Part shown: piece after piece, positions 52,659 to 61,417 of the stretch
Numbering within the stretch: position 1 is the first letter of the stretch
Layout of the letters: each line of letters starts with the position of its first letter
Assembly: GCA_018434325.1 (NCBI GenBank)
Contig: JAHDPO010000007.1
Coordinates: 1 to 64,000, forward strand
Reading direction: 5' to 3'
DNA from: Clostridia bacterium
GTDB lineage: Bacteria > Bacillota > Peptococcia > DRI-13 > UBA5745
Length of the DNA stretch: 64,000 nt
The notes under the pieces: model-generated
What the model was told of the DNA's origin: nothing
Databases searched by the model: none
What the model saw: only the letters and a program-made list of their open reading frames with translations
Program-made: the position numbers and the translations under genes

Positions 52659-53945
52659 TTACTTAAACAATGATAAAAAGCCCACAGAGAGAGCGGGAAT
52701 ATAGGTCACCAATAAAGTGCCGATTAAACCGGCCGCAATAAAAGGTATGGTGCGAATGTAGATTCTGGTGATCGGCTCTTTGGTTACGCCGGAGGCCACA
52801 AACAAAGTAGCGCCGAAGGGCGGCGTAATAAGGCCCAAAGAAAGATTGCAAATGGTAATGATGCCAAAATGCAGCGGCGATATCCCAAAATTAACAGCCA
52901 CCGGTAAAAATAAAGGCACCAGCAATAAGATGATCGTCGAGGTTTCCATAAACATACCGGCTACCAGATAAACCAAATTGACCAAAAGCAAGAAAATCAA
53001 TTTTGAATTCGTCAGGCCGATAATTGCCCGAGAGACAATAACCGGAATATTCTGGGAGGTCATTACCCAGCCAAATAAGGTAGCCGTGGCAATGATAATC
53101 ATTACCGAAGCCGCCGATAAGGCGCACTTACCCAGGCAATTTACTAATACCTTAAAGCTAAGCTCCCGGTAAACCAAGCCGCCCACAAGCAAAGCATATA
53201 TGCAGGCTACTACGGCGGATTCCGTAGGAGTAAAAACACCCGAGTAGATACCGCCCAGTATAATCACCGGCGTCAAAAGCCCCCAGATCGCGTCCTTGAA
53301 GGCCGGCCAAAAGCTGATTTTCTCCGCATTCGCCTCTTTAGGCACCATGTTTTCTTTTATTATCGTATACATAGCGCTGGCAACATAGAGAATGGTAAAC
53401 AGTATGCCGGAAAGCACCACCGCCAGGAACAGATCACCGATTGACACTCCGGTAAGCACACCGTAAATTACCAAAGGAATGCTGGGCGGAATCAAGATTC
53501 CCAGTGTACCGGAGGTTGCTTGCAAGGTAGCGGTATAATCCCCTTTATATCCCCGTTTAACCATTTCCGGATACATAATGCCGCCGATGGCCGCCGTAGT
53601 GGCTAAAGCCGAACCGGATATAGCTCCAAAGAAAGCGCAGGTCACTACGCTGATGATAGCTAAGCTGCCCCGCAGTCCGCCCATCATCGAAGCCGCAAAA
53701 TTAACCAGTCGCTTGGATATGCCTCCCTGCATCATCAGTTCCCCTGCCAGCATAAAAAAGATAATCGCCATCAAAGGAAAGCTATTGGTAGCGGTAAACA
53801 TCCTTTGGATGAATACCATTCTTGGCAAAGTGCCGGTAGCCATTATGGCAAAGAAGGCGGCCAAGCCCATACTGTAAGCAATCGGTACGCCAATAACCAG
53901 CAGAACCACGGCGCTTCCTACCAAAACTAAACCAACTGCTGTCAT
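52659..53945 (-). CDS. dctM: TRAP transporter large permease DctM
   Basis: A 428-residue permease with about 12 membrane segments: GVPIAYSMGLAAFFA, FFMLAGELMMQGGIS, ATSGTLGILIPPSIPLVIYG (20 residues), TPTESAVVACIYALLVG and NLSLGLITPPFGATLFVASG. It overlaps dctQ by four bases. Full length, unlike the fragment at 3.3 kb. Confidence 0.94.
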   Translation of the reverse strand: MTAVGLVLVGSAVVLLVIGVPIAYSMGLAAFFAIMATGTLPRMVFIQRMFTATNSFPLMAIIFFMLAGELMMQGGISKRLVNFAASMMGGLRGSLAIISVVTCAFFGAISGSALATTAAIGGIMYPEMVKRGYKGDYTATLQATSGTLGILIPPSIPLVIYGVLTGVSIGDLFLAVVLSGILFTILYVASAMYTIIKENMVPKEANAEKISFWPAFKDAIWGLLTPVIILGGIYSGVFTPTESAVVACIYALLVGGLVYRELSFKVLVNCLGKCALSAASVMIIIATATLFGWVMTSQNIPVIVSRAIIGLTNSKLIFLLLVNLVYLVAGMFMETSTIILLLVPLFLPVAVNFGISPLHFGIITICNLSLGLITPPFGATLFVASGVTKEPITRIYIRTIPFIAAGLIGTLLVTYIPALSVGFLSLFK

Positions 53946-54427
53946 TCAGCCTCCTCCTTTCCCGGTTTCAATAACTCGCCTAAGCTAAACAGGAAAGCTA
54001 ATGCTCCGCCGATCGGTATGGCAATATATACGTAAAGCATGGGAAGCCTCATGGTTGGAGAAAGCTGGGCCCCATTAAACAGCGCAAATTCCGCTCCTAC
54101 CAGGACCATCAGCAGGGCAAAGCCACAGCTGAGAATTTGGACAATTTTGCCGAGAGCTTTGCCGCCGGCAGGGCTTAATACACTGTATATCGCCTCGACA
54201 GCGGTGTGCAGCCCCCGGGGAATACCCAGGCTGATGCCTAAAAAAATCGTCCAGATATTGAGATAACGCAAGGTCTCTTCAGACCAGGACAGAGAAGCTG
54301 CCAATACATAGCGCCAGAATACCTGCATAGCGCCAATGATCACCATAGCGGCTACCAATACCGTCAATAGGATAAAAACTACTCGGCTTATCCCCTCCAG
54401 TATTTTCTGATATCCCTGATAAATCAT
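53942..54427 (-). CDS. dctQ: TRAP transporter small permease DctQ
   Basis: A 161-residue, four-segment membrane protein: RYVLAASLSWSEETLRYLNI (the conserved W-EE motif) and WTIFLGISLGIPRGLHTAVE. Ribosome site GTAGGAGG. Links DctM to the binding protein. Confidence 0.92.
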   Translation of the reverse strand: MIYQGYQKILEGISRVVFILLTVLVAAMVIIGAMQVFWRYVLAASLSWSEETLRYLNIWTIFLGISLGIPRGLHTAVEAIYSVLSPAGGKALGKIVQILSCGFALLMVLVGAEFALFNGAQLSPTMRLPMLYVYIAIPIGGALAFLFSLGELLKPGKEEAE

Positions 54428-54448
54428 AGCCTTTCCTCCTACGTATCC

Positions 54449-55501
54449 CTATTCCGGCGTTGCCTGGATCTTTCGGATCATTTCGCCAAATTGATCCTCA
54501 TATTGAGCATAAACCACAGACATTGCTTTCATGAAAGGCTCTTTTTCCACCGTATTGACTTCCATACCGGAATCCTTGCATTTCTGCACAAAGTCGGAGG
54601 CTTGCTGCTCCGCTACCTTCCGCTCAAAGGCAGTCGCTTCTGCGGCAGCTTCTGAGATGATCTTTTGATCCTCCGGGCTTAGTTTTTGATAGATCTGATC
54701 ACTCATCAAAAACAGTGCCGGCGCATAAAAATGCTCCGTCAGCGACAAGTATTTCTGGACCTCATATAATCGCTGCAAATAGATGACGGACAGAGGGTTT
54801 TCCTGGGCGTCGATGGTCTTTTGCTGTAAAGCCGTAAACACCTCGCCCCAGGCCATAGCCGTAGCATTGGCGCCGCAAGCGTTAAATGTGGCAATGGGAA
54901 TCGGGTTTTCCATCACGCGAATTTTAATCCCCTGCAAATCTTCAGGCTTAGTGATCGGCCGTTTGCTGTTGGTCACGTTACGGAAACCGTTTTCCCACCA
55001 GCCCAGACCCCGGACGCCTTCTTTAAGCAGCTCGCCGAAGAAGAAGACGCCTAATTCTCCATCCATTACGTTGTAGGCTTGCTGGCGGCTTTTAAACAGA
55101 TATGGCATGTCGAAAACGGCAATATTGGGTACAAAATTGGCTGCCGGCGCACTGGAAATAGCGCAAAGCTCCACGCTGCCCATCTTGAGTCCTTCGATCA
55201 AGTCTGTTTCATTGCCCAACTGGCTGGAATGGAATAACTGGACTTCAATCCGTCCTTCGGTTTTTTCTGCCACGATTTCGCCGAATTTGAGAATAGCTTG
55301 AGAATAGGGATGCTCGACATCAATAACATTACCTGCTTTTAATATGATTTTTTCTGCAGGCTTAGAGGGAGGTGCTGTAGAAGCTGCCTGGCTGCCGCCG
55401 GTTGGGGCAGGCGGTGTGGAAGCAGTACCGCTGGAACCGCAGGCTGCCGCAGATAATAACAGCAGGGCCACCAAAAGGATTGCGCTTACTTTTCGGAACA
55501 T
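54449..55501 (-). CDS. dctP: TRAP solute-binding lipoprotein DctP
   Basis: A 350-residue binding protein. Lipobox LLLLSAAACGSS with Cys about 21, then a short Ser/Pro linker. DctP motifs: AGNVIDVEHPYSQAILKFGE, QLFHSSQLGNETDLIEGLKM and IRVMENPIPIATFNACGANA with the substrate-binding Arg (KIRVMENP), then QENPLSVIYLQRLYEVQKYL. Ligand probably a carboxylic or sugar acid. Confidence 0.93.
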   Translation of the reverse strand: MFRKVSAILLVALLLLSAAACGSSGTASTPPAPTGGSQAASTAPPSKPAEKIILKAGNVIDVEHPYSQAILKFGEIVAEKTEGRIEVQLFHSSQLGNETDLIEGLKMGSVELCAISSAPAANFVPNIAVFDMPYLFKSRQQAYNVMDGELGVFFFGELLKEGVRGLGWWENGFRNVTNSKRPITKPEDLQGIKIRVMENPIPIATFNACGANATAMAWGEVFTALQQKTIDAQENPLSVIYLQRLYEVQKYLSLTEHFYAPALFLMSDQIYQKLSPEDQKIISEAAAEATAFERKVAEQQASDFVQKCKDSGMEVNTVEKEPFMKAMSVVYAQYEDQFGEMIRKIQATPE

Positions 55502-55522
55502 AATAGGCCTCCTCTTTTTAAC

Positions 55523-56497
55523 TTATTTTGACAAAAGCTCCCTGTTAACTACCGATATTGGTTTTTCGCCCATAAGTACTCGTTTGACTTCATTGGCAGC
55601 ACTTTCCTGCAAAGCTCTGTTGCACTCTTCAGAAAAATAAGCTGAATGGGGGGTAATGATTACATTATCAAAGTGAAATAAAGGATGTTCCTGACCGGGG
55701 AATTCGCTGGACAGTACATCCAGGCCTGCCCCGGCTATTTGGCCTTTTGCCAGAGCATCGGCAAGCGCCTTTTCATCGATAACACCGCCGCGAGCCGTAT
55801 TAATCAGGAATGCCCCTTCCTTCATTTGCTCAAACTCTTGATCGCTGAACATTTCTTTTGTTTCACTATTCAACGGCATATGAATGGACAAATAATCGGA
55901 GGCGCCAAGCAGTTGAGCAAAATCAACCCGTTTCACTCCTGCCTGATTAAACACTTCATCATCCACATAAGGATCGCAGGCTATGATCTCTACATCAAAG
56001 GCCTTCATCCGCCTGGCCACCTCTCTGGCAATGCCGCCAAAGCCTGCCAGCCCTAAGGTCTTACCTGTCAGGCAATATACCGGCTTCGCTATATTGAGAT
56101 CCCATTGGCCTGCCTTTACCGCATTGTTAAGGGGCACAATTTTTTTGGCGCTGGCAAGCAGCAGCGTAATGGCATGATTAGCAACATCAACCACTTGGGC
56201 GGTAACCACATTCGTTACATAAATGCCCTTGGCCGTAGCCTTTTCCATATTGATGTTGTTAACGGCAATGCCCACCCGTGCAAATATTTTACAGTTTTTC
56301 GCCTTATCGATGACTTCCTCATTGATATCCGCGTAGCATACGATCATGCCGTCAGCCTTGGAACAGTCTTCCAGGAAGGCGGCCTTGTTTTTTACGTCGG
56401 CAAAGATAATATCACAGTCCAGATCGCTCAAAACATCGTAATAAGGCTGGCGGCTGGGAAAAGGCGAATCCGTTATCACAATCGTATATTTTGCCAA
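55523..56497 (-). CDS. D-2-hydroxyacid dehydrogenase
   Basis: A 324-residue NAD-dependent dehydrogenase. NAD motif GLAGFGGIAREVARRMKAFD (about residues 148-167), catalytic Arg in NTARGGVIDE, Glu in SSEFPGQEHPLF and His in IITPHSAYFS. The start is TTG behind AAAGGATG; no in-frame ATG is available upstream. Probably interconverts a 2-oxoacid and a D-2-hydroxyacid made in this operon. Confidence 0.88.
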   Translation of the reverse strand: MAKYTIVITDSPFPSRQPYYDVLSDLDCDIIFADVKNKAAFLEDCSKADGMIVCYADINEEVIDKAKNCKIFARVGIAVNNINMEKATAKGIYVTNVVTAQVVDVANHAITLLLASAKKIVPLNNAVKAGQWDLNIAKPVYCLTGKTLGLAGFGGIAREVARRMKAFDVEIIACDPYVDDEVFNQAGVKRVDFAQLLGASDYLSIHMPLNSETKEMFSDQEFEQMKEGAFLINTARGGVIDEKALADALAKGQIAGAGLDVLSSEFPGQEHPLFHFDNVIITPHSAYFSEECNRALQESAANEVKRVLMGEKPISVVNRELLSK

Positions 56498-56555
56498 TTT
56501 TCTGCATCCTTTCTCGTATCATACCGAAAAATTTGCATCCCATAAAGGACTCTTT

Positions 56556-56735
56556 TTAACCCCTGGGTTCGCCGTCCAGCCCTACATTTGTGGCCGGCAG
56601 ATCATTAATCAGTATAATGATCCGCTCTTTGGGTACTCCCGTAGTCTCATGAATCTCCTTTGTGATATTTTGAATCAGCTTCTTTTTTTGTTCTACCGTT
56701 TTGCCTTCCGTCCAATCAATTCTCACTACTGGCAT
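56556..56735 (-). CDS. 4-oxalocrotonate tautomerase-like protein
   Basis: A 59-residue tautomerase beginning MPVVRIDWTEGKTVEQKKKL, so Pro1 becomes the N-terminal catalytic base after Met removal. IHETTGVPKERIIILINDLP carries the expected Arg and hydrophobic strand. AGGGGGAAT precedes ATG. It ends three bases before nothing else and sits two bases after the synthase gene, so it is co-translated. It probably ketonises an enol form of a 2-oxoacid. Confidence 0.9.
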   Translation of the reverse strand: MPVVRIDWTEGKTVEQKKKLIQNITKEIHETTGVPKERIIILINDLPATNVGLDGEPRG

Positions 56736-56737
56736 GC

Positions 56738-58027
56738 TTATTCCCCCTTTTCATTTTTTTCTTTGACTTTATGGACAATGGTCAGCAAATCCGCCTCGCT
56801 AAGCAACGCCTTCCTGACCCGGCTCTCCGTCTTTACCTCTTCGAGGATATCCGCCATTTCATCTTTGCTGACGCCGGCGGGATCGATGCCGTTTTTCTCC
56901 AGATAATAAATGATATTGGCCTTGCCGCTGCCCTTGCCAATAGAATACTGCTGGGGAGCTCCTCCCACCAATTCCTGAGTAAAGGGCGACATGCCCGTCT
57001 CCACACCCAGCTTGCGCATACGGTATGCCACATCCGTGACAAGGCCTGATTCCACTTGAGCTAAACATTTACCTACGATGGGTTTATTTCCTGCCAGGGA
57101 TACCTTGCCAATTTCTGACACCAGATTGGAGATTTCACAAAGACGGTCTAAGCCGATGCCGGTCTTGACGCCTAACAAAACCTCTAAAGACATAACGATT
57201 TCTTCGGTAGGCACATTGCCTGTCCGCTCGCCCAGCCCATTAACGGCGGTATGTACACCGGAAGCGCCGCCTTCAATAGCTGCCAAAGCCGCTGCCGTAC
57301 CAAATCCGAATTCATTATGGCCGTGAAATTCCACAGGCGTATCGCCGGTAACTTTTTTCATTTCCTGCAGCGTATATTTGACGGCGGCGGGCAAGGCCAC
57401 CCCGAAGGTATCCGTCAGGGTTACGGAATCCGGCCGGGCTTCCTTGATTACCGTACCATAAATTTTTTGCAAATAAGGAATACTGCAGCGGAAGGCGTCC
57501 CAGCCAAAGAAATTGACATGGAGGCCTTGCTCCTTGGCATAGCTGATGGAGGTGATCAGCCGCTCCAGCAATTTTTCTACACTGAGGTCCAGGGCATACT
57601 GGCACAGATAAGGATTGATGGGATGCTCCACAATAACGGAGCGCAGCCCCAAATCCAGACAAAGGTCAATATCCTCTTTCTTGGAACGGCAAAGAGCCGC
57701 CATGTCAAGTTTTGTACCCATGGCCTGCAAACGTTTAATTGCTTTGCCTATCGTGTCCGATACCACCGGCATGCCGATCTCAATTCTCTTCAGGCCAATC
57801 TCTTCCAAGGCAAGAGCAATGCGGACCCTCTCATCCTCATTCCAGCAGACGCCGGGAGTCTGCTCCCCATCCCTGAGGGTAACATCATAGATCAGCACTT
57901 CGCCGGGATACCGGCCTCGTATGCCGGCTTCATGATTGATTGGCGATACCCAGTAATTCTCGTTAAACCAGGGCTTGCCGTAAAGCTCCATACCCTCCAG
58001 AATCTCCATTTCGGCAACAGTTTTCAT
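56738..58027 (-). CDS. DRE-TIM metallolyase, isopropylmalate/homocitrate synthase-like
   Basis: A 429-residue TIM-barrel enzyme of the Claisen-condensing group. Catalytic Arg/Asp in VTLRDGEQTPGV (about residues 49-60), metal-binding HGHNEFGFG (235-243; usual Asp replaced by Glu) and NGLGERTGN (263-271). It lacks the long regulatory domain of LeuA. The extra 45-residue N-terminus (FNENYWVSPINHEAGIRG) is unusual. ATG 58027 has GAGGAG upstream. The first gene of the operon; the acyl-CoA and 2-oxoacid substrates cannot be told. Confidence 0.85.
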   Translation of the reverse strand: MKTVAEMEILEGMELYGKPWFNENYWVSPINHEAGIRGRYPGEVLIYDVTLRDGEQTPGVCWNEDERVRIALALEEIGLKRIEIGMPVVSDTIGKAIKRLQAMGTKLDMAALCRSKKEDIDLCLDLGLRSVIVEHPINPYLCQYALDLSVEKLLERLITSISYAKEQGLHVNFFGWDAFRCSIPYLQKIYGTVIKEARPDSVTLTDTFGVALPAAVKYTLQEMKKVTGDTPVEFHGHNEFGFGTAAALAAIEGGASGVHTAVNGLGERTGNVPTEEIVMSLEVLLGVKTGIGLDRLCEISNLVSEIGKVSLAGNKPIVGKCLAQVESGLVTDVAYRMRKLGVETGMSPFTQELVGGAPQQYSIGKGSGKANIIYYLEKNGIDPAGVSKDEMADILEEVKTESRVRKALLSEADLLTIVHKVKEKNEKGE

Positions 58028-58081
58028 CAGCACTCTCCTCTCTTTAATTTTTATACAATTCTCTCAATTGATTTCAGCACC

Positions 58082-58124
58082 ATCTTAACACCAGGTTACT
58101 ATGTTGTCAAGTGGTAATACCACT
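58082..58124 (-). promoter_or_regulatory. Promoter and FadR-type operator of the catabolic operon
   Basis: On the minus strand TTGACA (58105-58110) and TAAGAT (58082-58087) are spaced by 17 bp. The palindrome AGTGGTAATACCACT (58110-58124) abuts the -35 and fits the TGGTnnnACCA core of FadR/GntR operators. It probably binds one of the GntR regulators encoded nearby. Confidence 0.75.
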
Positions 58125-58212
58125 AAAATAATAAAGACCGGATGCTAACAGAATAGCAGCTTTCTGAACACAGTTATTAGTAAGCTTAAATCGACCGTCA
58201 TCAACATCTTTC

Positions 58213-58266
58213 CCAAAAACAAAGATGTCATAAAACGGCTCTTAATTAAAGCCATTTATGACATCT
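58213..58266 (-). terminator. Terminator of the GntR gene
   Basis: AGATGTCATAAA pairs with TTTATGACATCT around GGCT/AGCC, followed by TTTGTTTTT on the minus strand. It separates the regulator from the operon downstream. Confidence 0.8.
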
Positions 58267-58297
58267 CCAGCTTTCTTCTTTTATTTGCCGCTGTCCG

Positions 58298-59059
58298 CTA
58301 TCTGCCTAAACCCTTGATCGGGATCTTGTAATCCGCCAGATTCAGATATATGGCCTTGCAGCCTTCATAATCTCTGCTTTTTAAATGTTCGATGATGTTG
58401 ATGTGGGTATTGCCGGGATTCGTCTCCTCAATACAAACACGGTCAAGCTCCGGATGCTCCTCACGAACCTTTTTCATGCGCAAATCGACAATAGCATATA
58501 AATAAGCCGTTATGGGCTTACGAGCCGCGGTAAAGGCCAGATGAAACAAGGAATTGCCGCAGATCCGGGAAATAGCCGCATGAAATTCGTAATCCTTCTT
58601 TGAATAGCTTTCTAAAACAGCGGCGCTAGGATTCTTTAAATCATAAAAGTAAGTCCTCATCTCCACCAAGATATTCTCCAGCACCTCAAAGTCTTCGTCG
58701 GAACAGTTCTGAATGGCCAGACGCAGACTTTCCAACTCGATACAGCGGCGGAATTCATAGACATCATCCAGCATCCCCGGCTGCATTACCATATCCGATA
58801 CCTCTTCCAGGTATTGACCGAAGTCAAACTCTTTCACGAAGGTACCTTCACCTACTCTTGTGTCGAGTAAGCCCTGGGCGTTAAGCTTTTGCAAAGCCAG
58901 CCGCACCGTCAGCCGGCTGACGCCAAACATGGCGGCCAGCTCCTGCTCTGAAGGCAGTCTGTCGCCTACGGACCATCGCCCCTGCAGAGTCATTTCCTTC
59001 AATGAATTGCTGACCTGATCGGAAAGGTTTAGTTTGACAATTTTTTGTGTTTCTTTCAT
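58298..59059 (-). CDS. FadR-type GntR-family regulator (paralogue A)
   Basis: A 253-residue regulator. HTH: GDRLPSEQELAAMFGVSRLT and VRLALQKLNAQGLLDTRVGE; FCD domain with DDVYEFRRCIELESLRLAI, DYEFHAAISRICGNSLFHLA. ATG 59059 has AGAGGAA upstream. Closely similar to the divergent gene at 59377, so they arose by duplication. It is a good candidate for the operator ahead of the catabolic operon. Confidence 0.9.
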   Translation of the reverse strand: MKETQKIVKLNLSDQVSNSLKEMTLQGRWSVGDRLPSEQELAAMFGVSRLTVRLALQKLNAQGLLDTRVGEGTFVKEFDFGQYLEEVSDMVMQPGMLDDVYEFRRCIELESLRLAIQNCSDEDFEVLENILVEMRTYFYDLKNPSAAVLESYSKKDYEFHAAISRICGNSLFHLAFTAARKPITAYLYAIVDLRMKKVREEHPELDRVCIEETNPGNTHINIIEHLKSRDYEGCKAIYLNLADYKIPIKGLGR

Positions 59060-59123
59060 TAGGCTTATTCCTCTCGCCAAAGCGAATCATGTAAACGCTG
59101 AATTGGCTTACTATATCGCATTG

Positions 59124-59152
59124 ATTATATAAAATATGGAGATGTTTGTCAA
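59124..59152 (-). promoter_or_regulatory. Consensus promoter of GntR paralogue A
   Basis: TTGACA (59147-59152) and TATAAT (59124-59129) on the minus strand, 17-bp spacing: a perfect vegetative promoter. The leader is about 60 bases. Confidence 0.85.
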
Positions 59153-59248
59153 TTTATTCACCAAGTATTTTTCCCAATAATCTAAATATTTAACTTATTA
59201 TATTATATATCGATTTTATTACTTAAATCACACAATTAAAAAAATATA

Positions 59249-59320
59249 TTGACAAGTTTCACGAAATTATTTAGACTAAGAGCTAGCTAGATAGTTAGCG
59301 AACAAGTTATAAGTTTGCTA
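59249..59320 (+). promoter_or_regulatory. Promoter and possible operator of GntR paralogue B
   Basis: TTGACA (59249-59254) and TAGACT (59272-59277) with 17-bp spacing. Downstream are the direct repeats GCTAGATAG and an inverted pair TAGCGAAC / GTTTGCTA (59296-59303, 59313-59320). The rest of the very AT-rich 317-bp divergent gap (59060-59376) has no gene. Confidence 0.65.
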
Positions 59321-59376
59321 GATAGCATAGATAATAGGCTCAGCGCATACTATTCGGAAAGCAGGCGATATATCTT

Positions 59377-60135
59377 ATGAAAAATGACTATAAAATCATC
59401 AAAGAGACGTTAAACAATAAAGTTGAACAGGCTCTGCGCAAAATGCTCCTGGACGGCCGCTGGGGCGATGGCCAGCGGCTCCCTGCCGAAGCGGAATTGG
59501 CAGAATTGTTCAGCGTCAACCGGCTCACTGTACGCCTGGCTGTCCAAAGGCTCAATGCTCAGGGTCTGGTGGATATCCGCGTGGGGGAAGGCATCTTCGC
59601 TAAAAAGTTTTCCCTTTCACAGTATTTGTCGGCAGCCAGCGATCTCTATATTACCCCCGAAATGATGGACGACGTCTGCGATTTTCGCAAAACTCTGGAA
59701 ATCGAATGCGCCCGCATGGCTATTGACCGGGCTACTCCGGAGGATATCCGGGATATGCATAAGAGCTTGGAGCGCTATATAGAGGTTTCAGAAAACTACG
59801 ACTTAAGCACGGAGACGGGGCTGCACAAAAGGGTGGAAGCCGATCTGGATATTCATTACTGCCTCTGCCGGGCCGCCCACAACTCCCTTTATACCCTGGC
59901 CTTTAATTCTGCCAGGGCCGCCATCAGCAACTATCTGAAAATGATCCTTCCCAAGCGTTTAAAAGGCAAAGGACTGCCTTACTATACTTTAGGCGATTAC
60001 ACCAAGGACGGCAAAAAAGAGATGCATCAGCTGCTGATCGATACCATTGCCAACAAGGACTTTGAAACCTGCCGGCGGCTTTATATTGCTATGATCGACT
60101 ATAAGCTTGATCCGGAGAGTGGCATCTATCTATGA
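59377..60135 (+). CDS. FadR-type GntR-family regulator (paralogue B)
   Basis: A 252-residue regulator: GQRLPAEAELAELFSVNRLT, VRLAVQRLNAQGLVDIRVGE and an FCD domain with DDVCDFRKTLEIECARMAI and LDIHYCLCRAAHNSLYTLAF. Diverged copy of the 58298 gene. It lies 66 bases ahead of two dehydratase genes on the same strand, which it probably controls. The ribosome site is weak (GCAGGCG). Confidence 0.9.
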   Translation: MKNDYKIIKETLNNKVEQALRKMLLDGRWGDGQRLPAEAELAELFSVNRLTVRLAVQRLNAQGLVDIRVGEGIFAKKFSLSQYLSAASDLYITPEMMDDVCDFRKTLEIECARMAIDRATPEDIRDMHKSLERYIEVSENYDLSTETGLHKRVEADLDIHYCLCRAAHNSLYTLAFNSARAAISNYLKMILPKRLKGKGLPYYTLGDYTKDGKKEMHQLLIDTIANKDFETCRRLYIAMIDYKLDPESGIYL

Positions 60136-60201
60136 ACCGGCTTTTGTACAGGAGTGCATCGTCACTTTCTGATAACAAAATGAATTAACGGAGGGATGAA
60201 A

Positions 60202-61404
60202 ATGAAAATTACCAGCGTAGACGTCATCAAGGTTCTTACCGGCGAACCCAGCGTGAAAGGCACCCCCTGGAATCCCATTTGTGTGCGCATCAACACCGAC
60301 GAGGGCATCAGCGGTTTCGGCGAAGCGGGGCTTTGCTACGGCAATGTCAATCATGCCGCTTTTGGCTGCTGCGTGGATTTTGCCGAGTTGATCATCGGCA
60401 TGGATCCCATGAATATCGAAGCCATCTGGAATAAGCTGCATCGCATGACCTTCTGGGGCATGGGCGGCGGCGGCGTAGTTTTCGCCGGCATCAGCGCCAT
60501 CGATATCGCTTTGTGGGATATCAAAGGCAAGGCTTTGAACGCCCCTGTTTATCAGCTTCTGGGCGGCAAGACCAATGATAAGCTGCGGGCTTACGCCAGC
60601 CAGATCCAGTTTGACTGGGGCAAGGTCTGCCGCGCTTTGGTCAAGCCGGAAGAATATGGCGAAGCAGCTAAGAAAGCTATGGCTGAAGGCTATACCTGCG
60701 TTAAGGTCGATCCCGTAGGCTTTGACCTGCAAGGCCGCTGGATGGGCTGGAGCAATTACGGCTTATTGGAATACGATCAAATGAAAATAGCCGTTGATCG
60801 GATCGCTGCCATCCGCGAAGCCGGCGGCCCCGAACTGGACATCATCATTGAGCTCCACTCCCTGACCGATACCAACACCGCCGTGCAGCTGGGCCGCGAG
60901 CTGGAACAATTCCGCTGCTTCTACTATGAAGAGCCCACTCAACCCCTTAATGCCGCTTTATTCAAGGAAATCTGCAGCAAGGTGAAAATTCCCATGGCTA
61001 CAGGCGAAAGAAGCTATTCCAGATGGGGCTTCCGCCAATTCTTTGAAGAGCGCACCCTGGGAATCATTCAGCCGGACCTCTGCAACACCGGCGGCATCTC
61101 CGAGGGCAAAAAGATTTGCGACATGGCCCATGTCTACGACGTCGGCGTTCAGATTCACATCTGCGGCGGCCCCATCTCCACCGCTGCCGCTTTGCAAGTT
61201 GAAGCCGTCATTCCCAACTTCGTCATTCATGAGCATCATGAGGCGGCTGTGCTGGACGCCAATATCAACCTGTGCAAATACGATTACCAGCCCGTAAACG
61301 GTTATTTCAGCGTACCGGACCGCCCCGGCATCGGCCAGGAGCTGACGGATGAGACCATTGCCGCCAGTGAAGTCGTCACCGTTAAGCACAACCGTTTTGC
61401 TTGA
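60202..61404 (+). CDS. Enolase-superfamily sugar-acid dehydratase
   Basis: A 400-residue mandelate racemase/muconate lactonising group enzyme. Metal ligands are expected in DIIIELHS, YYEEPTQP and ATGERSYSRW. YTCVKVDP supplies a Lys-x-Asp and HICGGPIS the general acid/base His. The pattern fits galactonate/mannonate-type dehydratases that give 2-keto-3-deoxy acids. ATG 60202 follows GGAGGG by six bases. Followed by a paralogue. Confidence 0.88.
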   Translation: MKITSVDVIKVLTGEPSVKGTPWNPICVRINTDEGISGFGEAGLCYGNVNHAAFGCCVDFAELIIGMDPMNIEAIWNKLHRMTFWGMGGGGVVFAGISAIDIALWDIKGKALNAPVYQLLGGKTNDKLRAYASQIQFDWGKVCRALVKPEEYGEAAKKAMAEGYTCVKVDPVGFDLQGRWMGWSNYGLLEYDQMKIAVDRIAAIREAGGPELDIIIELHSLTDTNTAVQLGRELEQFRCFYYEEPTQPLNAALFKEICSKVKIPMATGERSYSRWGFRQFFEERTLGIIQPDLCNTGGISEGKKICDMAHVYDVGVQIHICGGPISTAAALQVEAVIPNFVIHEHHEAAVLDANINLCKYDYQPVNGYFSVPDRPGIGQELTDETIAASEVVTVKHNRFA

Positions 61405-61417
61405 TAAGGAGAATAGT

